Positions 24,060 through 33,793 of a stretch of 64,000 bases of DNA are shown in pieces. Where the stretch lies: contig CM055272.1 in NCBI GenBank assembly GCA_029237695.1, positions 11,210,042 to 11,274,041 on the forward strand, read 5' to 3'. The stretch's first letter is position 1, and each line of letters begins with the position of its first letter. Source of the stretch: Conchocele bisecta (Eukaryota > Mollusca > Bivalvia > Lucinida > Thyasiridae). The position numbers and the translations under genes were made by a program. The notes under the pieces were generated by a model. It ran no database searches and was not told the origin of the DNA. It saw nothing but the letters and a program-made list of their open reading frames with translations.

Positions 24060-25150
24060 CTACTTAAACAGATGGTCAATATGTCCTCCATTCTGTGTGC
24101 ACACCGCCCTCAGTCGGGTTTTCCAACAAGTATGCATTTCTAATATCCTCGACAGTAAGTTCTGACCATTGTGCAATGATCCTGGCTCTGAGTTCAGTCT
24201 CGGTGAATTTACTTGTTTGACCAGTGTAGACCTTTTGCGATAGGAATAGTCCCATATTGAGTAATCCATGGGGTTGCAGTCTGGAGACTGCGGTGGCCAT
24301 TCGTTTTTTTTTTTTTTTTAATAAATTCAGGTACAACCTCTTCCAAATGCATTTGCATGGCATTACTTGTGTGTGATGGGGCACCATCTTGTTGAAAAAT
24401 GTAATTGTTCCTGGGATATAGCCGCCTACAGTCTGGTAGTAAACTATCATCTAATAAGTTCACGTAACAGTTGGAATTCACCTTAGTTTTAGATGTGTCA
24501 ATAAAATGAATAGAAGTCTTTCCATTGCAAGATACTCCTGCTGACACCATAATTTTCTTGGTAAACCGTGATATTTCATGATAAAGTCTTGTAAGGGGTA
24601 TGTCTTTTTTACTTGTACCGTAAACTCGGTCATTTTGTCTATTCTTGGCGATTTCTAGGGTGAAGTCTTTCTCGTCAGTAAACACTATCTTTTTGACATC
24701 TTCAGCAGAGTATCTATCATGCAAGTTCCTACAACGAGTCTTTCTTTTTTGTTTAACATTTTCGTCTCTCCTTGAAATTCGGATCCTTTTGTAAGCTTTT
24801 AATGTGAGTTTTCTGGCTATCCTTTGCACACTAGAACGACTCACATTTAAATCTGAAGCAATTTGTCTCTGTGACTTGTGAGTTCCAGGCTGATCTTCTT
24901 GAGAAACAATTGCATCATCAACAACATCAATGTTTTCATCTGTAGTAACCGTCCGGGGCCTACCACTCCCAGACTGGCTGTCAGTTGTCCCACTCTGCTT
25001 CATCCGTTTGATTAACCTCTGTACAGAATTGAAGTTCCATTTTTTTCCTGGAAATTCTTTCACTATTCGCTTACCACCCCATCCCTTTTCAGTTGCACAT
25101 GCTTCAATGATAGCCTTGTCTCCAACACTAAACACCATTTTGACATTCAA
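24060..25150 (-). pseudogene. Mariner-like transposase with a frameshift in a poly-A run
   Basis: The frame opens at 25150 and reads 313 codons to 24209. The N-terminus has paired helix-turn-helix regions (about residues 1-60 and 95-130) separated by a GRPR hook (about 63-66). Catalytic signatures are FTDEKDF (first Asp, about residue 158) and FQQDGAPSH (second Asp, about residue 255). After a run of lysines coded by 16 consecutive A (plus-strand T at 24304-24319) the frame is lost. The expected third motif NPMDYSIW is read in another frame (the 24269-24060 segment). The run is one base short or two long for continuity, so either a real frameshift or a sequencing slip. The second-to-third Asp gap is about 40 residues, longer than the 34 of classical mariner and nearer to DD41D-type families. 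Confidence 0.88.
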
Positions 25151-25264
25151 AACAATTTACTCAGTTTGTGGCAATCATAATGAGAAAACACAACACAATA
25201 TTAACTTGGCAAAACTTCTTGCAGAAAACAAATGGCATAAATGAAAGCCAGGGGAGATAATAAG

Positions 25265-25393
25265 GGTAGAATTGATTTTCAGCTATGTAAATCCAGAACT
25301 ATAATTCCCAAACAAATTTGGACATTCAACCACTGAACACAATAATGAAGTGGTCAACAAACCACAAAGAGAAATGAAATTTCTCCACTCGCC
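25265..25393. repeat. Split direct repeat B2 (129 bp)
   Basis: From GGTAGAATTGATTTTCAGC to TCTCCACTCGCC, it matches 26044-26172 essentially perfectly. It forms the 3' end of the tyrosine-recombinase element when read on the minus strand. Confidence 0.85.
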
Positions 25394-25565
25394 TACATTG
25401 GCACTCCTATAATAATATAATATTACCCAACTTAATAATAAAGTGGATCATACCTTAACAATTCTTCTCACCATCAATTCAATTTCTTGAACCTATTCAA
25501 GAAATAAACATGATATACAACAATTCAATTAAATGCTGGGCTACTATGGGTGGGCGGGTGAAAAA

Positions 25566-25977
25566 AATTTCATGTCTAAAGCATATAAGCTGAAAATCAC
25601 CTGTGAGGGAAAATGAACACCTAGACCGGTCTGGAAGAAAATTTTATTTCCAACCAATCAGAGCAAAGCATTTAGAATAACCATGACAAAGAACCAAACA
25701 ACTATATAACTTCATAAAAACTTAATTTCATTATAAGGTAATAATTCATTATTGGAATAAACTATAATAATATAGAATTTCATAAAAAGAACAATAAATA
25801 ATTAAATGAAATATAAATTGGACTGGTTAATAATTAAACAACTCAAGTATTCAAATACTAAATTTAAATTGTAAACCAGACTACGGAAATGAGACCGGAA
25901 ACAATATGGACGAAAGGAAAAGTTTATTTTCAATATTCGAAGTAATTAACATTTTTAGAGCTAAAAATTCCCAATTA
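25566..25977. repeat. Split direct repeat A2 (412 bp)
   Basis: From AATTTCATGTCTAAAGC to AAAATTCCCAATTA, it matches 28438-28850 with one visible indel (GAACAATAAAT versus GAACCAATAAAT). It is separated from B1 by 66 bp and from B2 by 172 bp. Confidence 0.88.
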
Positions 25978-26043
25978 CTCTTCTCAATTCAATAATGGAA
26001 TATCAAAGGACAAAAACAAGAATAACCTTAATAAGGTTTTAAT

Positions 26044-26172
26044 GGTAGAATTGATTTTCAGCTATGTAAATCCAGAACTATAATTCCCAAACAAATTTGG
26101 ACATTCAACCACTGAACACAATAATGAAGTGGTCAACAAACCACAAAGAGAAATGAAATTTCTCCACTCGCC
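26044..26172. repeat. Split direct repeat B1 (129 bp)
   Basis: The internal copy of the B repeat, on the gene side of A2. Copies B1 and B2 are identical as far as I can read, pointing to recent formation. Confidence 0.85.
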
Positions 26173-26984
26173 AAGCCGAAGGCCCACCAAACAAACAGAA
26201 ATGAGAAAAGGGAAGCATTCAAATTTAACGTCATCCCATGCAGGCAACCTGTAACTGTCATGTGATAATAATTTAATTTAATTTTCATTTTTCAAGCAAA
26301 TTCACTTTACACACAAATCTATTTTACTATATAAAACAGATTCAAGTACAAAATGATATTAAACCTAAAAACTATTGATAAAACGAAAGTCACGAATGAG
26401 ACTTTGTGGCCACAAATGTAACTTGAGCATCTAGCCTAGATGCCAATCAAAGATTTAGTGTCATAAAAATATGAAATCATCGGGGTTACAGGTAAATCCA
26501 AATTACAAATAAACAAAAGCTGCTTGCAAACCCAAACCAAACGGAGCAATTGCCCCATTTGCTTTGAATTACACACGCAATTACGAACTAGAATACTCAC
26601 TATATGCAGGTTCCTAACCTCTTTACCTTTCCCAATTCAGCGGGAATGTTTAGGGTCTTCTACCCAACCAACATGTGTTCCCAAATGGAAGGAATTAGCA
26701 ATGCCTATAACAGTCTATGCCAATCCTCAATCCTGAAATGGGAATTGAAAAGAAGGACAGAAACTGCAACTACACATACAAATACAACAAGCATATATTA
26801 AATTAGCTATCAATTATGCATACAATGTCTTTACACACATTGCGAACATAACCATATCCCATAAGCTAAAAGTGCAATTGGCTGTAGTCCAATGCAACCC
26901 CCGACCCACTAGCATATTATGCCATTTGATCCGGTATCACACGTTCCACAGGCAATCGCTCCGTCAGCTCACATTGAAAGCACA
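26173..26984. other. Gene-free part of the tyrosine-recombinase element
   Basis: AT-rich sequence downstream (minus strand) of the SGNH-like frame. Frames up to about 70 codons on the plus strand have no recognisable features and run against the element's gene direction. I see no supported gene. Confidence 0.45.
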
Positions 26985-27490
26985 TTAGGAGTTTCTAAGA
27001 TTCTTAACCACTTGCAAAAAATAATTGCTCAACACTCTCGAACCTTCCGTGTTTAGATGAAGACCCCCGTCTCGCACGGCGAACATATGCCTAAAAGGTT
27101 CTCCGTTCTTAGAGACAAATGGACGGAATGTCTTAAGAAATGGAAATTTCCGATATTTACAAAATCTCCTAATGCGATTATTTGTTTTAATCACTTTAAC
27201 TTTAGTGTATTTGAAATCTACAGGTCTTGGTAGAATGGCAGAATATAAAATTTTAACATGTGGCTTGATACCGCAAATGGAACGAACACATTATTAACTG
27301 CGGCAGGAAAGTCCTCTATTTCCATATTGTTTATGTCATTTGTGCCAGCGTGTACAATTACAAAATCAGAATCAGAGATTTTACCCTGAAGAACACGATT
27401 GTTTGAGACTTCACAGGCAATTCCACCAAGAGTTCTTCCTGGATATGCTTGCACATCTAGACTGTCAACTCCGGCAACATATTTTGGCAA
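26985..27490 (-). pseudogene. SGNH/GDSL-type hydrolase-like protein, frameshifted
   Basis: Two minus-strand frames (27490-27218 and 27194-26985) together resemble the C-terminal two thirds of an SGNH hydrolase. The first has VIVHAGTNDIN (block III, GxND, about residues 44-54 of that frame). The second has DGGLHLNTEGSRVL with the Asp-x-x-His type arrangement of block V that supplies catalytic Asp and His. The block I GDS serine is not found. A frame change lies between 27194 and 27218. It follows the recombinase in the same direction. SGNH domains occur in some tyrosine-recombinase retrotransposons and in CR1-type LINEs. The role there is unknown, possibly lipid or polysaccharide ester hydrolysis. 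It is unlikely to be active here. Confidence 0.65.
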
Positions 27491-27533
27491 TGGAGTCGCA
27501 AATAAGGAGGGTCCGTTTTTTACCTAAAATAGA

Positions 27534-28401
27534 TTAATCAACTGTAAGCTGAATGTGATTATTCATTCTATCTGCGACTAGAATTTTATCATCTAAAGTA
27601 AATCTAAGATATTTTTTATAAGCATCACTGCGCCAATCACCTTGAAGCTGTATTAATTCTGAAGGCACTCCTGCTTGAAAGGCTAAGGTTGTTCCACCCC
27701 GTCTAAAACTATGAGAAGAATAATTATCCGGATTAAGACCAATAGCCGAAATTAAAGACTTTAACTTATTCTGAAACATTGGGTAAGTGATACACTTATT
27801 CCTAGCAAAAGAAAACAATGGAGTATTACCTGAAACTGGATTCAATTTAACCAAATTGTTGAATGCTTTAACGGGACACAATAAAGAATCAGATTTTATT
27901 AATGGAATTTGCAGTAAACGTTCCCCAAACTGCAAAGTTTTTGTCCAACGAAAAAGTGACTAATAAATTTGTTCCCATTTCCTTAACATCATCCCTTAAA
28001 AGATATTTCCCGGAAACATCTGAATTTTGAACTTGCTACCAAATTGGATTTCCGTGCTAACAGAAAAAAGGCAAATAAGAATAAACACCAAAAACATGTG
28101 TCTACCGGATTGACAAATTCTAATTTATCATGAAATAACAATAAAATCTGGGTGTAATAGGAGCAGCCTGGTGTACACAATGTGGATTTAAGCGATTAAT
28201 ACCCTTCAACGTCAGATTAATTAAATAAGCATTAAAATTTATTTCGACGCCTAACAACAAATGCATAGTACGGATACCACTGATATAATTCCTTATAGCA
28301 TCGACAGATTTGAATGAACGACTTAGAAATTGTGCAAACAAGGAAACTACTTCTGTAGACGCTGGCACAGATATAAACCCGAAAAAAGTACAGAACAACA
28401 A
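27534..28401 (-). pseudogene. Tyrosine recombinase (phage-integrase fold), frameshifted
   Basis: 28401-28120 encodes an N-terminal core-binding, SAM-like region ('VSLFAQFLSRSFKSVDAIR', 'YISGIRTMH'). 27935-27534 (133 codons) encodes the catalytic domain end with HSFRRGG (the H-x-x-R box, about residues 74-80), GDWRSDAYKKYL (about 98-109) carrying the W/H position and the catalytic tyrosine, and LIQLQGDW before it. The intervening part (28120-27935), where the first catalytic Arg should be, is in other frames. In a tyrosine-recombinase retroelement this enzyme integrates a circular DNA intermediate without DDE chemistry. The gene starts just after repeat A1, where other members of the class would have Gag and RT. 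Confidence 0.8.
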
Positions 28402-28437
28402 GTAACTTTCCCACTGCGTTTTTAAATTTTTGTTTGT

Positions 28438-28850
28438 AATTTCATGTCTAAAGCATATAAGCTGAAAATCACCTGTGAGGGAAAATGAACACCTAGACCG
28501 GTCTGGAAGAAAATTTTATTTCCAACCAATCAGAGCAAAGCATTTAGAATAACCATGACAAAGAACCAAACAACTATATAACTTCATAAAAACTTAATTT
28601 CATTATAAGGTAATAATTCATTATTGGAATAAACTATAATAATATAGAATTTCATAAAAAGAACCAATAAATAATTAAATGAAATATAAATTGGACTGGT
28701 TAATAATTAAACAACTCAAGTATTCAAATACTAAATTTAAATTGTAAACCAGACTACGGAAATGAGACCGGAAACAATATGGACGAAAGGAAAAGTTTAT
28801 TTTCAATATTCGAAGTAATTAACATTTTTAGAGCTAAAAATTCCCAATTA
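28438..28850. repeat. Split direct repeat A1 (413 bp)
   Basis: The 5' terminal repeat of the tyrosine-recombinase element (minus strand). See its partner at 25566-25977. Its outer end (28850) abuts 'ACTTGGGATTGG', which is presumed mariner sequence. Confidence 0.85.
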
Positions 28851-29049
28851 ACTTGGGATTGGCTATCCGCAAGGGAATATTGTAATAAATTATACACGGT
28901 GACACGGTCAGATCGCATTAGACCAGTAGCAATTAAACAGGAATGATATGATCTCACTATAGTCATGATAGTGTCGATATCCATGAGTGGGGAGCATATT
29001 GGTAGCAGACTAAAGAAATCATATTTTGAGAAAAAAAAATTACCAAACA

Positions 29050-29244
29050 CCGATATGGTTTTTTTTCACCTGAATTTTTCATTTTGTTGCCATTTCGAGA
29101 TTTTTAACCCAACTTGGCTGAAATTTTGAGAAAATGCCTAAAATTGGCATAAGATGAGATGCACAAAATAAAATGTTAATGCTATAACTAGTTTTATAGT
29201 TATTAACATTTCAAGTGGGTATACGTTTTTTTTGGGCCACCCGA
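29050..29244. repeat. Right TIR of the mariner-like element
   Basis: Reverse complement of 23837-24032, ending GGGCCACCCGA and followed by TA (29245-29246). Confidence 0.92.
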
Positions 29245-29246
29245 TA

Positions 29247-29870
29247 TATGGATAACATATATGTGAATACTGCCTCGTTACTGTATCCTATACGGCCAAT
29301 GGAGTGGCCAAGTCGGCCACCTTCGTGTGTTGCAGCCATCAGCCAGTTTCACATGAACTCAAAATGTGAAGTAGAACATATAATATAATGTAGCTAATCA
29401 GATGTAGAAAAGCAAGGAGAACGGACTGGTATCAATTATATTACACAAAACAGTAAAATATGTCAGTTTTCTGGACAGGTTTGTGCCTGTGTTTTAACAA
29501 CATGAACCAACATTATAAATAACGTCATACACAGAAAATCAGTGTATCACTTTTACCGGGCAAATCACACAACATATACCATATATACCCACTACTGTAC
29601 TCTGTTATTAGCTATACAATCCAGTGACATGTAAGCAGTTACCTGAGTGTATTGTCCCTGGTGAATACTCACCTACTATGCGAGTAAATATGACTTTACC
29701 TATGGGTAACGTGTACACTAACATAGGCTGTGCATCAGATTTTTTCGAGGACAATTTAGCCTCAACTAACATCCGAAACTACGGTGTTCCGTTTAGGCCA
29801 TCGCAATATCGCTATCGGATCGATACTACGGTAGCACGATACTACGATGACGATACCACGATGCCATGAT
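29247..29870. other. Flank: end of the dispersed repeat, then a GATACTAC-type minisatellite
   Basis: About 29345-29480 matches 11385-11550 and so is the continuation of the repeat interrupted by the mariner-like element. About 29810-29870 is a short 'CGATACTACGATGACGATAC' minisatellite that resumes at 43188 on the other side of the Polinton. An 81-codon plus-strand frame here has no protein-like features. Confidence 0.6.
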
Positions 29871-30461
29871 AGTAGTAATGGGTGGCACTATGGGGTACTT
29901 TTTTAACATGTGTTTTTTACATAGACATTTTTTACCGGAACACCGGGTGTCTATGTAAAAAACACATGTTAAAAAAGTACCCCATAGGTGCCACCCCTTA
30001 TTACTCCCATTATCAGGGGTTGGAAACTTCTTGTATTACGCCATAATGCCACCCTGAACCATTTTGTTGAAGATTCGTGAAATTTATCCGGGGGTGGAAA
30101 CTTCTTGTATTACCCCATTGTGCCACCCTGAACCATTTTGTTGGAGATTCGTGAAATTTATCCGGGTGGAAAATTCTTGTATCACGCTATAGTGTCACCC
30201 TGAACATTTAGTGGTATACTGTTCCTCTATATAATTTTCAAATATTTTTGACAACTCCAATATTATCAAATACATATGAAAATTTCCTAAAAATAATTTT
30301 CAGCCACTTCTGACAACTCTAATATTGACATAAGTTAATGAAAATAAATATTGATTGTAAATCAATATATTGGTATTTTTCAATTTATGGGGGAAAATTG
30401 AATACGAGATACGTAAAGTTTTAATAATATTTTATTGAACAACAACATATTTTACAACATA
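29871..30461. repeat. Left TIR of the Polinton, with a terminal palindrome and internal ~75-bp repeats
   Basis: It pairs with 42627-43187. The outermost 118 bp fold into a hairpin (arms 29881-29927 and 29948-29995, loop of about 20 nt). Next come three ~70-80 bp units containing 'GGAAACTTCTTGTAT' and 'CACCCTGAACCATTTTGTTG'. The inner end includes the polyadenylation cassette of the protease gene. Confidence 0.93.
30433..30438 (-). terminator. AATAAA polyadenylation signal for the protease end of the block
   Basis: Minus-strand AATAAA within 'GTTGTTCAATAAAATATTAT', 80 nt after the protease stop. The same cassette (GTTGTAAA, then TTGTTGTTCAATAAAA) occurs after the genes ending at 40205 and 42476. 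Confidence 0.7.
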
Positions 30462-30517
30462 GAATTATAGACCAGATATGATATTCATATTTGATCTTTA
30501 CAAAAGTACATGCAATA

Positions 30518-31102
30518 TTATGTTAACATATTTGTAACATGAAGTAATTTTGGAAAATGCAAAGACATGGCATGATGATATTGTTGTGGTTTACAACATT
30601 GACACCCGACAGATGTTGAACTTTGTTGAGGTTCTTCGTAGAGTGTTCCAAAGTGATGTTTGAACCAGATCGTTACAGTCCTATCATTCTTGAAGTAATC
30701 TGATGAACTGAATGTTTGTTGAATACAGAGACGCAGAGTATTTCCTCTTGCAATCGCAACCAACACAAACACACAGTATTTTCCACATGTTGTACTGAAT
30801 ACACTTTGTAGTCTCTGTTTGTTAAATGTCCATTTCGTCGAATTGTTTGTCAAGAAATACAATATTTCTTCATGTAGTGGTGGTAATCCATAGGAGTCAA
30901 AGTAGGTTGCTTCATTCTTCTGGTCGAATACAATGGCTATCCAATGTTTTCCAGGTTGATCAGAATTATCCGTGTTGATTATGTACGCTTGGACGTCTAA
31001 TGGTCTGTGATTTGGTAGCTTGTCTTTTGGGCATACTATTCCGTTTAGTCTCTTCAGCCATATTTCTCGATCCAGTATGTGTTGTAATTCGATGGTTTCC
31101 AT
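30518..31102 (-). CDS. Adenain-like cysteine protease (Polinton maturation protease)
   Basis: 194 codons, the usual size for an adenovirus-type (C5, Ulp1-fold) protease. The catalytic set is in order: GKHWIAIVFD with His53, YFDSYG with the acidic partner Asp69, LQS with the oxyanion Gln99, and TTCGKYC with the nucleophile expected at Cys106 (the Cys before Gly). The C-terminal tail has a cluster of cysteines (CQCC). In Polintons and adintoviruses this enzyme is thought to cleave virion proteins during particle maturation. It is the last gene of the minus-strand block, 78 bp after the major capsid gene, and ends just inside the left TIR. The frame is intact. Start at 31102 is chosen because it is the first ATG after the capsid stop and gives a normal N-terminus. 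Confidence 0.92.
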   Translation of the reverse strand: METIELQHILDREIWLKRLNGIVCPKDKLPNHRPLDVQAYIINTDNSDQPGKHWIAIVFDQKNEATYFDSYGLPPLHEEILYFLTNNSTKWTFNKQRLQSVFSTTCGKYCVFVLVAIARGNTLRLCIQQTFSSSDYFKNDRTVTIWFKHHFGTLYEEPQQSSTSVGCQCCKPQQYHHAMSLHFPKLLHVTNMLT

Positions 31103-31179
31103 CTTTGGATGTTGATTTCACCAATACGTTACTTTTAGGATTTGTTTGGTTATAATTGTCCAATAGTAATAATCGGTGA

Positions 31180-32475
31180 TCACTTCACAAGAAGACTATT
31201 TATTTCAATCTGGTTATCAAACTCTGAGAACACTATGACATTGATGACTTTTTCAAGTGCTCTGGCAAACTGAAGTTCAAGTCGTAGATTTCCAGTTCTT
31301 ATAGGGTGTAGGTGTCCCTCTTCACTGCCTTGGTCAGGTGTCAAGTCATATCCCCATAAACAATATCCATTTACATATTCATCTCTAGTAATATCAAATG
31401 ATTTGTTTTGACCTAGTGAAGATACAGCTTGATACAAAGACACGTACGATTTAAGATATAATTTATATTCAAAATCCGGCTCAAATGGACGGTTGAAAAT
31501 ACCATGACCATTACAATTTACATCAATTTTTGATAGATTAAAATGATGAAAATTGAATGGATTTTTTGCGTATTCCCCATTGAAACTAGCATTATCAACC
31601 ATACCAATGAATATCCGTTTTGGTAATTGCCCCTGAAAAAGATGATCTTCTATTTTTGAGCGCATTCCAGTTGCAATTGTGAATGTTTTGACTTCTACTC
31701 TACGTATAGGAATTGTCATATTCTTTTGAGCTATGAGTCTGTTCATGTCATTGGACACAGCAGGTAATAGCTCAACAGTTCTTACATTGAAACTAACATT
31801 TTCAAAATCTATTTTTACATCTGGTGCGCCAGTGCCTCCTATTAAACAAAACTTTGACGATGCTCTATTGAGTCTTATTCTAATTTCAATTCCATTGGGT
31901 AAATATTTTTCTTGTAAAAATAAATTCAAATGCAATCGTGCTTGAAGTTCGATTACTTTACTCCCAGAAATAAATGAATTCCTCTTATTAAGACCTAAAT
32001 TTGCACCTGCAATGTCAACAATCTCATATTTACTGGCGGTATCTTTCATCCACATTTCACTAGCAGCTAATTGTGTTGATTTACATTCAGCGTTATATGA
32101 CAAAAGATTTTCTAAATATGCCCGAAAAGGATATGTATCAGAATTATTTGTTATCAGTTTATTGTTTAGATATAAATCAATGTTACTGAAGATACTATGA
32201 AAGAAATTGTTAACTGGCGTAATATTATCATCTGCGTCTAACACAGTATTATCTGTTTTTAAAATTTTCAATTTCGAATACATGTAAGATTGAGATAAAT
32301 CTGTCCATTTATCTGTTTGTGGCGGAATTACAAATTCTATTGGAGTATTATTGTTGAGAGAGGAAATCGGAAAATGTTCAATCCACTGACTTTCGTGCAT
32401 AGCAGTCATGGTTGGAGGTACTGATTGAACATCCAACTCCGTCTTACTACATTCACAAGAACCGTTTTGCATCAT
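31180..32475 (-). CDS. Major capsid protein, double-jelly-roll type
   Basis: 431 codons, intact, and the size expected for a Polinton hexon-like major capsid. Recognised from its overall pattern: an N-terminal strand-rich region (QWIEHFPISS, about 31-40), the conserved VNNFFHSIFSNIDLYLN segment (about 87-103), an ELQARLHLNLF region mid-protein and a C-terminal LRLELQFARALEKV segment (about 397-410). Known role of the family: trimeric capsomers of an icosahedral shell. It lies 33 bp after the core-like gene and 77 bp before the protease in the same direction. A decayed copy of its C-terminal part lies on the opposite strand at 41521-41727. No sign of frame damage, unlike the neighbouring minor capsid gene. 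Confidence 0.9.
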   Translation of the reverse strand: MMQNGSCECSKTELDVQSVPPTMTAMHESQWIEHFPISSLNNNTPIEFVIPPQTDKWTDLSQSYMYSKLKILKTDNTVLDADDNITPVNNFFHSIFSNIDLYLNNKLITNNSDTYPFRAYLENLLSYNAECKSTQLAASEMWMKDTASKYEIVDIAGANLGLNKRNSFISGSKVIELQARLHLNLFLQEKYLPNGIEIRIRLNRASSKFCLIGGTGAPDVKIDFENVSFNVRTVELLPAVSNDMNRLIAQKNMTIPIRRVEVKTFTIATGMRSKIEDHLFQGQLPKRIFIGMVDNASFNGEYAKNPFNFHHFNLSKIDVNCNGHGIFNRPFEPDFEYKLYLKSYVSLYQAVSSLGQNKSFDITRDEYVNGYCLWGYDLTPDQGSEEGHLHPIRTGNLRLELQFARALEKVINVIVFSEFDNQIEINSLLVK

Positions 32476-32508
32476 TTTTTATTTTAGTCAAACATATCTA
32501 AATTTCTG

Positions 32509-32898
32509 TTAGAATATATTTCTCCTTTTTCTACCAAGACCTTTTTGATTGTTACTTGATTTATGGACCTTAACTCTTCGATGTATTGAACGCGACTGAT
32601 GTTTCCTTTTATTTTTCTTTGTTTTTATACCTAATTTATTCAAAAACGATTTTCCTATTGAATTCATTGTTTGTTTACCTCGTGAAATAATTACATCCTT
32701 TGGATTTTTGTGTTGAAGAAAAATATCTTGAGCTAAACCTATTCCTTGTTTCATTCCTTCATTTTTAAAAGAATTTACTCCAGTTTGTATTATTGGTTTT
32801 ATAATTGGAGAAACGGTTCTAATTGCAGATTTGAACAAGGATCCTAAACCTGCCCCATACTGACGTGTAACTCCTCGATATACAGGATGCATTTTCAA
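32509..32898 (-). CDS. Small basic virion core-like protein
   Basis: 129 codons. An N-terminal YGAGLGSLFKSAIR-type segment (about 14-28) is followed by an amphipathic stretch, and the C-terminal third is highly basic (KTKKNKRKHQSRSIHRRVKVH). Proteins with a Gly-rich, hydrophobic N-terminus and basic tail sit between the minor and major capsid genes of many Polintons and resemble adenovirus core or membrane-lytic proteins (pX, pVI) in character. That comparison is inference from position and composition. Its ATG overlaps the stop of the minor capsid gene (ATGA, 32895-32898), which supports the start. Confidence 0.65.
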   Translation of the reverse strand: MKMHPVYRGVTRQYGAGLGSLFKSAIRTVSPIIKPIIQTGVNSFKNEGMKQGIGLAQDIFLQHKNPKDVIISRGKQTMNSIGKSFLNKLGIKTKKNKRKHQSRSIHRRVKVHKSSNNQKGLGRKRRNIF

Positions 32899-33791
32899 TC
32901 TATTTTTCTTTTCATAAAATGCAACTTCACCATAGACTTTCCAAGAACAAAATGAACAGGATTGCCAGAATCTCCTCTTATATTTATATGAATTGTATCA
33001 AATTCAGATTTTGATACAGGCATATAATGTAAGTTTAAAAATTCATGGTTAATATGTTGATTACCACTATCATTTTCAATTGAATTTGATGTTTTGAATG
33101 GTACAACTCTTAAAATCGGAGCTTGAATATGTCCTACAATCGAATATTCAACAATATCAGAGTAAATAAACAAATGATTAAACTCCTCATTTAAATTTGA
33201 CAAATGTGGAAAAAAATAATTTGCATCACTGTTTGGAAAAAATGTATTGGCTAATAGCTTTGGATTTCCACCTAACTTTAAAAACAATGTATGGTTAAAT
33301 TTAATTCCTGTTTTTAGAATTTTCTGGAATTTAAATTTTGGACGTTTCATACCATGAGAATATGAAACGTTAATCGCTTGCTTGTTTTTTTTTTAAATAT
33401 CGCTAAAAGAATCTTGAATGAGATTATCAATTGTTTCCAATACCTGAGCTAATGATGAATAGGATCCAGGTTGAAAATTAAATTTGAGACTCCATTTAAC
33501 CGGAGTACCATCTTCACTAAAGCCTATCTCATTTATATCAAATCTTCTATTTTTTATATCTAAAACATTCAAGTAGAAAGATAAATCTTTTGTTATAATA
33601 TTAAATTCTGTTTCGTCTTTGGTAATATTTAAAAACTGTCATGGAATAATTAATTCCGCTAATGCTATTTCCCAGTTTTCTTTATCGATGTGAACTGTCT
33701 GAGATAATTTAACTTTGAAACAACATTGTGTATTTGATGAATACATATCCATAGAACTATCACTCAGTAATGTTACGTAAAATGAATTCAT
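32895..33791 (-). pseudogene. Minor capsid (penton-like) protein with two in-frame stops
   Basis: A single frame from ATG 33791 to 32895 (299 codons) is interrupted by a TGA near 33639 and a TAA near 33390, the latter in an A-run. The N-terminal segment (FYVTLLSDSS, about residues 4-13, and a WEIALAELIIP block) and the C-terminal segment (FDTIHINIRGDSGNP, in the last 40 residues) are typical of the single-jelly-roll minor capsid of Polintons. Only the last 151 codons are open. Start follows the upstream membrane-protein stop with no gap, and the stop overlaps the next ATG. Because frame is kept across both stops, point mutation (or a base-calling error at two sites) is more likely than indel decay. 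Without it this copy could not build a complete virion vertex. Confidence 0.85.
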
Positions 33792-33793
33792 TT

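Larger units (their letters stand above)
25265..28850 (-). mobile_element. Tyrosine-recombinase retroelement with split direct repeats (Ngaro/PAT-like), no reverse transcriptase
   Basis: Two repeat pairs are arranged as expected for split direct repeats. A is at 28438-28850 and 25566-25977 (about 412 bp, near-identical). B is at 26044-26172 and 25265-25393 (129 bp). Read on the minus strand the order is A1, genes, B1, A2, B2, the architecture of Ngaro/PAT-type retrotransposons. The genes between are a tyrosine recombinase (broken) and an SGNH-hydrolase-like frame. An SGNH-type hydrolase has been reported in some Ngaro elements. No RT or RNase H is seen, so this is a deleted, presumably non-autonomous copy. 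It sits inside the mariner-like element, between its transposase start and right TIR. Confidence 0.72.
23837..29244 (-). mobile_element. Tc1/mariner-superfamily element with ~195-bp TIRs, carrying a nested insertion
   Basis: The terminal inverted repeats (23837-24032 and 29050-29244) begin TCGGGTGGCCC, are well over 90% alike by eye and are flanked by a TA dinucleotide (23835-23836 and 29245-29246), the expected target duplication of this superfamily. The 5.4-kb length is explained by a 3.6-kb tyrosine-recombinase element inside it (25265-28850). Without that, the element would be about 1.8 kb. The transposase gene lies on the minus strand near the left end. Confidence 0.93.

Noticed and set aside
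29624..29869. An 81-codon plus-strand gene beside the Polinton
   Set aside because: Its end is translated minisatellite and the rest has no recognisable features.
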